Assembly: GCA_910585615.1 (NCBI GenBank)
Contig: CAJUFO010000091.1
Span: 1-15,419, forward strand
Direction: 5' to 3'
Source: an uncultured Acetatifactor sp.
GTDB lineage: Bacteria > Bacillota > Clostridia > Lachnospirales > Lachnospiraceae
DNA: 15,419 nt
The position numbers were made by a program, and so were the translations under genes. Under the pieces are notes generated by a model. The model was not told the DNA's origin, searched no databases, and worked only from the letters and a program-made list of their open reading frames with translations. This document shows, one piece after another, positions 6,399 to 12,076 of this stretch; the stretch's first letter is position 1; every line of letters starts with the position of its first letter.

Positions 6399-8012
6399 GT
6401 GGTGCGGATGGCGGAATTCGATATGGTGAACGGGATATTGCTGACAGGGAACCTGGTGATTTGGGTCGCCCTGTGTCTGCGCCGAGGGGAAAGCGCTGTA
6501 TGGGGCAGGATGGGGGCTTTGAGAACGAAGGCGGCAGGGGCAAAAGGGGCGGCAGGGACATTGCCGCACGGAGGAGGCAACGGGGCGCAGGGAGACAGGG
6601 GAATCGGCAGGGGTGCCGGAAATGGGAGACTGGCAGCGCCGGAGGCACGTTTTGCGGAATCCCTTGTGGGATTCCTGGAATTTGCCGTCTATGGGGCAGG
6701 GATGATACGGATGGCGGATTTGATTCTGCAGGGAATCGCGGGGCCGGGAGGGGAGAGCGGGGCGCTGTTTGCGGTCAGGGTGCTGCTGGCGGAGAGCATG
6801 CTGCTCTTGTTCCCGCTTTGGAGGATGCTGCATCGGTGGAAGGCGGAGGAGGACGGCGCAGGGATGCGCGGAGCGTGGGACGGCTGTGGGGGGAACGGAG
6901 GGATTCCCTCCGCGGGGAAGCCGTGGGGCGAAAAGCGGCCTGATTGGAATCGGCCCGGCACTATGGGGGCCGCGGCCGGATTCTGGCAGGGCTGGAGGGA
7001 CGCCCTGTTGGAAGAGGGGCAGGGCATCCTTGGGATGCTGCTGCTCTTGGGGCTGACGCTGCGGGGGTGGCGGGAGCAGGATTTGGTCAGGGCGTTCGGC
7101 GCGCAGGCATGGATGCTCCTTTTGTTTTTCTGCTATGGGTATCTGGGGAGACGGCGGGGGATGCGGGATCTGGCGGGGCTATGTGGAGAGGCTGGTGCAG
7201 GCGCAATGGAGTCCTGGGCGCAGGGATGGGGCGGAAGCGTCATGGGGCCGCCGGAGGGCTATGGCGGAAGCGCCACAGGAATTCCGGCAGGAGGTTATGG
7301 CAGGAATGCCATGGAGTCACCAATGCAGGGCCGGGGCGGGAAAGGCGATAGAGGGATGCCCGGGGATTCTGCCGGGAATGCCGACCGGGCCCGGCAGATG
7401 GAATATCTGAGGAACGTGGAGGAGCAGTACCAGCGCACCAGGGAGCTGTGGCATGATTTGAAGAACCATATCAAGGTGCTGGAAATCCTGGCCCAGGAGG
7501 AGCGTTTCGGGGAGCTTGCGGACTACCTGGACAGCTTCCGGCGGGATGTGGAGCGGCGGATGATTCCTGCCAGGACGGGCTGCGCCCCGGTGGACGCTTT
7601 GCTGGGAGATAAGCTCTATCTCGCGGGGAGGCAGGGCACGGAGCTGTCCCTGCAGCTGTGCCAGCTGTCGCAGACAGGGATAGAGGCGGTGGACTTCTGT
7701 GTGATTCTGGGGAACCTCCTGGACAATGCCCTGGAGGCCTGCGCCCGGTTGGACGGGCAGGGGCGGATTGGGCTGCGCATGCGGCGGGAGGAGGAATTCT
7801 ACTATATTACGGTAGTGAACACCTCCGTGGAACCCCGTCGGGAAGGGATAAGCTACGTCTCCGGGAAGCGAGGCCGGGACAACGGCGTAGGGCACGGCCT
7901 GGGACTGCGCAGCGCGGAGCGCCTGGCCCACAGATACGGCGGGCTGCTGGCGACGGACTACAGCGAGGGGGAGTTCCGGGTGGTGGTGCGGCTGCAGGAC
8001 GTCGGCAGATGA
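6399..8012 (+). CDS. Membrane GHKL sensor histidine kinase (AgrC/VirS type)
   Basis: This is the sensor partner of the upstream LytTR regulator. With GTG 6399 as start it has 537 residues; AGGAG at 6388-6392 suits GTG 6399 or 6402, while ATG 6408 is possible with GAAGGGGG. The N-terminal half has about five hydrophobic segments (near 10-27, 88-114, 122-144, 208-222, 234-250). Residues 337-390 form the dimerisation helix with phosphoacceptor His352 in ELWHDLKNHIKVL. The ATP-binding domain shows the N box NLLDNALEA at 439-447 and a G box GVGHGLGLRS at 496-505. The membrane part is interrupted by Gly-rich, probably disordered stretches (about 41-85, 150-195 and 262-333), the last made of degenerate 12-residue repeats. 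Such insertions are not typical of the family. The catalytic motifs are intact, so a working kinase is likely; the signal is unknown. Confidence 0.88.
   Translation: MVRMAEFDMVNGILLTGNLVIWVALCLRRGESAVWGRMGALRTKAAGAKGAAGTLPHGGGNGAQGDRGIGRGAGNGRLAAPEARFAESLVGFLEFAVYGAGMIRMADLILQGIAGPGGESGALFAVRVLLAESMLLLFPLWRMLHRWKAEEDGAGMRGAWDGCGGNGGIPSAGKPWGEKRPDWNRPGTMGAAAGFWQGWRDALLEEGQGILGMLLLLGLTLRGWREQDLVRAFGAQAWMLLLFFCYGYLGRRRGMRDLAGLCGEAGAGAMESWAQGWGGSVMGPPEGYGGSATGIPAGGYGRNAMESPMQGRGGKGDRGMPGDSAGNADRARQMEYLRNVEEQYQRTRELWHDLKNHIKVLEILAQEERFGELADYLDSFRRDVERRMIPARTGCAPVDALLGDKLYLAGRQGTELSLQLCQLSQTGIEAVDFCVILGNLLDNALEACARLDGQGRIGLRMRREEEFYYITVVNTSVEPRREGISYVSGKRGRDNGVGHGLGLRSAERLAHRYGGLLATDYSEGEFRVVVRLQDVGR
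7224..7364 (+). repeat. Degenerate 33-36-bp repeats in the kinase gene
   Basis: Four in-frame units start at kinase residues 276, 287, 299 and 311 (GWGGSVMGPPE, GYGGSATGIPAG, GYGRNAMESPMQ, GRGGKGDRGMPG). They lie between the last hydrophobic segment and the dimerisation helix. The first three are clearly related; the fourth is weaker. Confidence 0.55.
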
Positions 8013-8090
8013 TGTGTTTTTGTTGGAAGTCTGTCAATTGATACATGAAAAAACGTGTAAAGAAATACGGAAAAGAACGCAAATTAATAT

Positions 8091-8119
8091 TTGACAATTC
8101 CTCTCTTCTGTATTATGAT
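8091..8119 (+). promoter_or_regulatory. Strong sigma-A type promoter before the nuclease gene
   Basis: TTGACA at 8091-8096 and TATGAT at 8114-8119 are separated by 17 bases. Transcription would start near 8126, giving an untranslated leader of about 137 bases before ATG 8263. It is one of the best promoter matches in the window. Confidence 0.75.
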
Positions 8120-8146
8120 AACTGTGTCAACATTTTTCTGTGAAGA

Positions 8147-8233
8147 GTGCGAATCGCACGTTCAGGCAGTTTCTGCCGGATTTATTCACATGCACTGGCA
8201 GGGACAGCCTATGGGGCACGTATGTCCTCTGCC
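8147..8233 (+). promoter_or_regulatory. Structured 5' leader with three consecutive hairpins
   Basis: Within the predicted leader: GTGCG/CGCAC (8147-8151, 8155-8159, 3-base loop); GGCAG/CTGCC (8165-8169, 8173-8177, loop TTT); and GGCAGGGACA (8197-8206) with TGTCCTCTGCC (8223-8233), one bulged base. None is followed by a T-run, so they are not simple terminators. I recognise no known riboswitch class. Confidence 0.45.
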
Positions 8234-8262
8234 GTATCATTTTCAGAAAGAGAGGATACCAC

Positions 8263-9249
8263 ATGAAACCCAGGATGGAATTCGTACCACGAAAGAAACG
8301 GCGCTTCCGGCTGCCGCTACGGCGGTTCATTGCTAACCGCAACGTAAAAGACAGGCTCTTCTGCTACATCTTCGAGCGGGACAGGGAAGCCCTGCTGCAG
8401 CTGTACAACGCGCTGAACCACACGGACTACCGCGATGCCCATGCGTTGCAGATCGTCACCCTGGACAATGTGGTCTACATGTCCATGAAGAACGACATGG
8501 CCTTTCTCCTGGCCGGAGCCCTGAACCTGTATGAGCATCAGAGCACATTCTCCCCGAATCTTCCGCTGCGGTTCCTGCTCTATATCGCCGCGGAATATGA
8601 GAGCCTGGTGGCAAGGGCGAAAGCCAATATTTACGGGCAGACGTTGATTCCGCTTCCCTCGCCCCAGTGCGTGGTGTTCTATAACGGGGACGATGCCATG
8701 CCAGATGAGCAGTACCTGCGGCTGACAGATGCCTTTCCGGACATGCGGGAAGCCGGACTCCCACCCTGCCTGGAGCTGAAGGTCCGGATGCTGAACATCA
8801 ACTATGGCCATAACAGCGGGCTGACCGCGGGCTGCAGGCGGCTGGAGGAGTATTCCCGTTTTGTGGCCTGCATCAAGGCATACCGTCAGGGTGGCAGCTC
8901 TGTGAGCCAGGCCATCGAAGATGCGGTAACATATTGTATTGACCATGGCATCATGGAAGATATTTTATTGCCCTTTCGGGCGGAGGTGACTAAAATGCTG
9001 CTAACCGAATATAATGAGAAGAAATATATGCGCTTGTTCCGGAAAGAGGCCCGGGAGGAGGGGCTGCGGGAAGGCAGGGAAGAAGGCCGGGATCACCTGA
9101 TTAATACCATGCTTCAAAATGGAGCGTCTCCTGAGCTTCTCTCAGAATTAACAGGTCTGTCGCTTTCGGAGATTAGCGACATATCACAGAATAAAAAGGG
9201 CCAGTTCGGTTTCCCCCAGGAGGCGAAGGGCACAGAGAAGAGACATTAG
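8263..9249 (+). CDS. Rpn-type PD-(D/E)XK nuclease / transposase-like protein
   Basis: The 328-residue protein belongs to the abundant clostridial group annotated as Rpn family recombination-promoting nuclease or PD-(D/E)XK nuclease family transposase. Visible are MKNDMAF (Asp78) and LYEHQST (Glu91, Gln93), matching the D...E-x-Q nuclease core, then SPNLPLRFLLYIA and CVVFYNG. The C-terminus has the common acidic, Gly-spaced helix (EAREEGLREGREEGRD) and a short helical tail (NGASPELLSELTGLSLSEI). I chose ATG 8263 because AGAGAGGA precedes it and the basic stretch MKPRMEFVPRKKRRFR looks like a real N-terminus; ATG 8140 would run through the structured leader. It has its own promoter and no partner gene. 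Relatives are known to nick or cut DNA and promote RecA-independent recombination; no terminal inverted repeats mark it as a mobile unit here. Confidence 0.82.
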   Translation: MKPRMEFVPRKKRRFRLPLRRFIANRNVKDRLFCYIFERDREALLQLYNALNHTDYRDAHALQIVTLDNVVYMSMKNDMAFLLAGALNLYEHQSTFSPNLPLRFLLYIAAEYESLVARAKANIYGQTLIPLPSPQCVVFYNGDDAMPDEQYLRLTDAFPDMREAGLPPCLELKVRMLNINYGHNSGLTAGCRRLEEYSRFVACIKAYRQGGSSVSQAIEDAVTYCIDHGIMEDILLPFRAEVTKMLLTEYNEKKYMRLFRKEAREEGLREGREEGRDHLINTMLQNGASPELLSELTGLSLSEISDISQNKKGQFGFPQEAKGTEKRH

Positions 9250-9338
9250 GCTGAATATAGATAAGGATTGAGGCGTATGCTTGCGGACTGCGCTGCGGCG
9301 GGGCGGATAAATTCCGGCCTCGCTATTTTGGTGCCTAT

Positions 9339-9430
9339 TTTCCTGTCAATATCTGCCAGTGTGCAGAAAGTGACGGGAAGCCTGCAAAAAGTGACAGGAA
9401 TGCCCCGGAGGCCCCGCAAGATGCTATAAT
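9339..9430 (+). promoter_or_regulatory. Operator-like repeat array and extended -10 promoter
   Basis: Two direct repeats, TGCAGAAAGTGACGGGAAG (9362-9380) and TGCAAAAAGTGACAGGAAT (9383-9401), are 21 bases apart start to start, two helical turns. A third, inverted copy (TTTCCTGTCAATATCTGCC, 9339-9357) lies just upstream. Next comes an extended -10, TGCTATAAT, at 9422-9430, with no recognisable -35 at 9402-9407. This is the layout of an activator-dependent promoter, and the period fits LytTR regulators. The promoter drives the decayed ABC exporter gene starting at 9463, whose ribosome binding site (AGGAGGGA) is intact. Confidence 0.65.
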
Positions 9431-9462
9431 GTTCTTGACTGAAATTCCTAGGAGGGAACATC

Positions 9463-10468
9463 ATGAAGATAATAAAGAACTGCGCCCTGGCCCTGGGGCT
9501 GACGGTAAGATACGCGCCATGGAACGCTTTTCCGTACATTCTGGTATGCCTGATACCGGGGTTCTTCGGCGGGCTCCGGGTGGTGCTGGTGCAGAGGCTG
9601 GTGGACGGCGGCGTGCATTTCGGGGCCACGGGACAGGGGGTGGAGAGGCTCATGGCCACAGGCAGCGCTTTGGTGGCCACATTGCTTATGTGGTTCGTCA
9701 TGGAGCGGCTCCAGGGATATGAGGACAAGGCCCTGGAGATCCGGCTGATTGGGAAGATGGGGCCGGACATCATGGAGAAGCTGGACGGGCTGGAGTACGC
9801 CGCTTTCGAGTCGCAGGAGGTGCAGGGCATCCTCCAGCGGATCGGCGGGGAGCCCTGGGAGAACGTGAAGAGCTGCTTTGGCGGAATCCAGGCCTGCTCG
9901 GGGGGGCGTATATCATGACGGCAGGGACATAGCGCGGATACGGAAAAATGAGCTTTACCGGGACGTCTCTCTGGTGCCCCAGAACTTTGTGCACTATAAT
10001 TTCTCCCTGCGGGAGAACATCTGTATCAGCGACTTCACCTGCAGGGAGGATGAGGAGCGCATCCGCGGGGTGGTGCAGGCTGTGGGGATCCAGGAGCTGG
10101 TGCAGGGACTGGGAGGCCTGGACGCACAGCTGGGCCGGGAGTTCGGCGGCAGCGAGCTTTCCGGCGGGGAGTGGCAGAAGGTGGCCATCGCCAGGGGGCT
10201 GTTCCGGGACAGCGGATTGATTCTGCTGGACGAGCCCACCAGCGCCCTGGATCCTCTGGTGGAGTATGAGATCCTCACGGGGTTCCTGAAGCTGATCCGG
10301 GGGAAGACCTCCGTCATCATTTCCCACAGGGTGGGAATCTGCAGGCATGCGGACAAGGTCGTGGTGATGAAGGCGGGAAAGGTGGTGGAATGCGGCGGCC
10401 ATGAGGAGCTTGTCAGGGCCGGCGGGGAGTATGCACGGATTTGGGGGGAGCAGGCGAAATGGTATTAG
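9463..10468 (+). pseudogene. ABC exporter gene with a large internal deletion
   Basis: From ATG 9463 about 145 residues match the start of an ABC exporter half-molecule: two hydrophobic segments (near 23-40 and 67-80) and the helix VMERLQGYEDKALEIRLIGKM. Near 9895-9906, at a run of seven G, the sequence jumps into another frame and into the middle of a nucleotide-binding domain (VYHDGRDIARI onward). That domain still has the Q-loop (LVPQNF), signature LSGGEWQKVAIARG, Walker B LILLDEPTSALDP and H-loop SHR, ending at TAG 10466-10468. The rest of the membrane domain and the Walker A motif are missing, about 270 residues by comparison with a usual 590-620-residue exporter. No working transporter can result. 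The promoter upstream is well preserved, which suggests a recent loss. An assembly collapse is the alternative. Confidence 0.85.
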
Positions 10469-10989
10469 GGGAGCTTGCGTTCCAGCTGTCCCGCAATAAA
10501 CGCCACGTTTTCCCGCACAGGCCTCGTCCCGTCCACCCGCAGCACGGGGCAGCTCAGCGCCCTTATCCATTCATCCACGGAATCCTCCGCCTTGGCGGCC
10601 ACGGCTTCCAGGAAGCGCTCCTCCTGCTCATATAAATCGCCGCCGGGCAGCATCCGGCTGCCGAACTTTTGGAGGGAACGGTTCCTGACCCGTTCCAGCC
10701 GGATGTCCCCGGGCACATGGATTAGCACGGCCCAGCGGAAGAAGGGATAGAAGCTTTCCCCATGCTCCATTTTCACAGTGGAGAGGACGAAATCCGGATG
10801 GGCCTGGATTTCGCCGCGCAGCACGGCTTCCGCCTCCTCCCGGGGGCGCGGGGAGGCATAAGCCTCCGCCCTGGGGAAATAGATGTCCTCGCTGTCGATG
10901 AAATGGTGCCCCAGCGCTTCCGCAAGGGCTTTGCCCAGTGTGCTCTTTCCTGTGCCGTTCAGGCCGCAGACAATGATTCCGGTTCCCAT
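10465..10989 (-). CDS. Small P-loop nucleotide/metabolite kinase-like ATPase
   Basis: The 174-residue protein begins MGTGIIVCGLNGTGKST, with Walker A at residues 9-16 (G-x4-GKS). FIDSEDIYF follows as a substrate-side acidic region, and an Arg-rich lid (RLERVRNRSLQKFG) comes later, as in shikimate, adenylate and cytidylate kinase-like proteins. The phosphate acceptor cannot be told from sequence. I chose the ATG at 10989 because GGAGGAGAA lies seven bases upstream on the minus strand; an upstream in-frame ATG at 11064 would cross the promoter. It is the only clear minus-strand gene, and its stop codon (10465-10467) overlaps the stop of the converging ABC pseudogene (10466-10468), with no terminator between them. 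Confidence 0.8.
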   Translation of the reverse strand: MGTGIIVCGLNGTGKSTLGKALAEALGHHFIDSEDIYFPRAEAYASPRPREEAEAVLRGEIQAHPDFVLSTVKMEHGESFYPFFRWAVLIHVPGDIRLERVRNRSLQKFGSRMLPGGDLYEQEERFLEAVAAKAEDSVDEWIRALSCPVLRVDGTRPVRENVAFIAGQLERKLP

Positions 10990-11027
10990 AGATTCTTCTC
11001 CTCCAAAGCGTTCTGCAATTGACATCC

Positions 11028-11036
11028 AGTATAGCA
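11028..11036 (-). promoter_or_regulatory. Extended -10 promoter of the minus-strand kinase gene
   Basis: On the minus strand the sequence reads TGCTATACT, an extended -10, about 40 bases before the kinase ATG. No clear -35 is visible. A hairpin (GCGGAT 11044-11049 with ATCCGC 11056-11061) lies just upstream and could be an operator. Confidence 0.45.
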
Positions 11037-11122
11037 TGGCGTTGCGGATTTGGCTATCCGCCAAACGTCCAAAATTTTAGTAAAGATTTTTTATTTTGTA
11101 TCTGTTATATTCCCCGCATTTC

Positions 11123-11131
11123 TGCTATGAT
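11123..11131 (+). promoter_or_regulatory. Extended -10 promoter before the SGNH hydrolase gene
   Basis: TGCTATGAT is an extended -10 element in an AT-rich stretch, about 83 bases before ATG 11214. The -35 region is weak. With the minus-strand element at 11028-11036 it makes a divergent promoter pair. Confidence 0.45.
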
Positions 11132-11213
11132 GGGTAATAGGGCGTGACGGACAGCCAGGGCATTCAGGAGGAACCGGCTGGGAGAGAGCGCGAGATGCGA
11201 GGAGGGGATCAGG

Positions 11214-11885
11214 ATGGCCGACAGGCAGGAAATCATGGAAATGATGCGGGCCAGGGGAGCGCAGGAGCAGCAGGACAGGCTGCAGCGCTACCGGGTGCTG
11301 AACTAAAAGGTGAGGAAGGGGGAGATCCTCTTCACAGGCTCCTCCCTGATGGAGCAGTTCCCCATAGACGAGCTGCGGATGACCGAGGGGATCGATGCGG
11401 TGATCTACAACCGGGGCGTGGGAGGCTTCACCACGGAGGACATGCTGCAGCACATGGAAGAGATGGTGTTCGCCACGGAGCCGAGGAAGATATTCATCAA
11501 TATCGGCACCAACGACATCAGCAGAACAGATTATCGTGTGGAGAAGCTGACGGAGAACTACGGGAAGATTGTCTCCATGATACAGCAACGGCTCCCCGGG
11601 GCGGAGATCTACATGATGGCCTATTACCCGGTGAACGAGGTGGACAAGCTGCCGGACACCGAGTGGGCGAAAGGCATGTTCGCCACCCGCACCAATGAGA
11701 ACATCCGCATGGCCAATGAGGCGGTGGAAAAGCTGGCAGGGGAGACGGGCTGCCATTACATCGACGTGAATGACGGGCTGACGGACGGAAACGGCAGGCT
11801 GAAAAAGGAGTACACCATCGAGGGCATCCATATGTACGCCAACGGCTATCGGGTGGTGCTGGAGAATCTCCGGAAATATCTGTAA
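11214..11885 (+). pseudogene. SGNH/GDSL-family esterase interrupted by TAA at codon 31
   Basis: From ATG 11214, with GAGGAGGGG upstream, 30 codons encode a helical N-terminus ending in LQRYRVLN, followed by TAA at 11304-11306. The same frame continues at once with KVRKGEILFTGSSLMEQFP and the rest of the protein to TAA at 11883-11885. Motifs are block I GSSLME (Ser44 as likely nucleophile), NRGVGGFTT, INIGTNDIS (oxyanion Asn) and IEGIHMYANGY with the catalytic His; the usual block V Asp is Glu. A CAA to TAA change would explain the stop. Restart at GTG 11310 would give 191 residues containing all motifs, but no ribosome binding site precedes it. The gene lies 191 bases before a rhamnosidase, so deacetylation of an acetylated rhamnoside is a reasonable guess. 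Confidence 0.75.
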
Positions 11886-11898
11886 GAAAGGTAGGGCC

Positions 11899-12061
11899 AA
11901 TCAGCGTCTGCCCGGCCGGTGCCAGGTACTGGAGGGGCAGATGCGGAACTTAAATCAGCGTCTGCCCCGACAGTGCCCAGAAAACTTACGGACGCATCTT
12001 TTGGCGGGCGGAAGTTTTCTGCCTATATCTGGTACTGGAGGGGCAGATGCGGAACTTAAAT
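11899..12061. repeat. Nested palindromes and a 31-bp direct repeat
   Basis: A 31-base sequence occurs exactly twice (11925-11955 and 12031-12061). A 15-base sequence, AATCAGCGTCTGCCC, also occurs twice (11899-11913 and 11953-11967) and is the near-complement of the GGGCAGATGCGGA inside the 31-mer. Two hairpins result. The first pairs 11901-11913 with 11935-11947 and has an inner stem CCGGT/ACTGG (11916-11920, 11928-11932). The second pairs 11955-11968 with 12040-12053 and encloses another exact stem, CAGAAAACTT/AAGTTTTCTG (11978-11987, 12012-12021). The array ends four bases before the rhamnosidase Shine-Dalgarno sequence, so it would lie in its leader. Confidence 0.75.
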
Positions 12062-12076
12062 TAAGGAGGAAAACAA

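Noticed and set aside
8140..8262. N-terminal extension of the nuclease from ATG 8140
   Set aside because: The extension runs through three hairpins of the leader, looks unlike the family, and its ATG lacks a ribosome binding site, whereas ATG 8263 has AGAGAGGA upstream.
8263..9249. The Rpn-type gene as part of an intact insertion sequence
   Set aside because: I found no terminal inverted repeats or target duplication around it, and it has its own promoter and leader.
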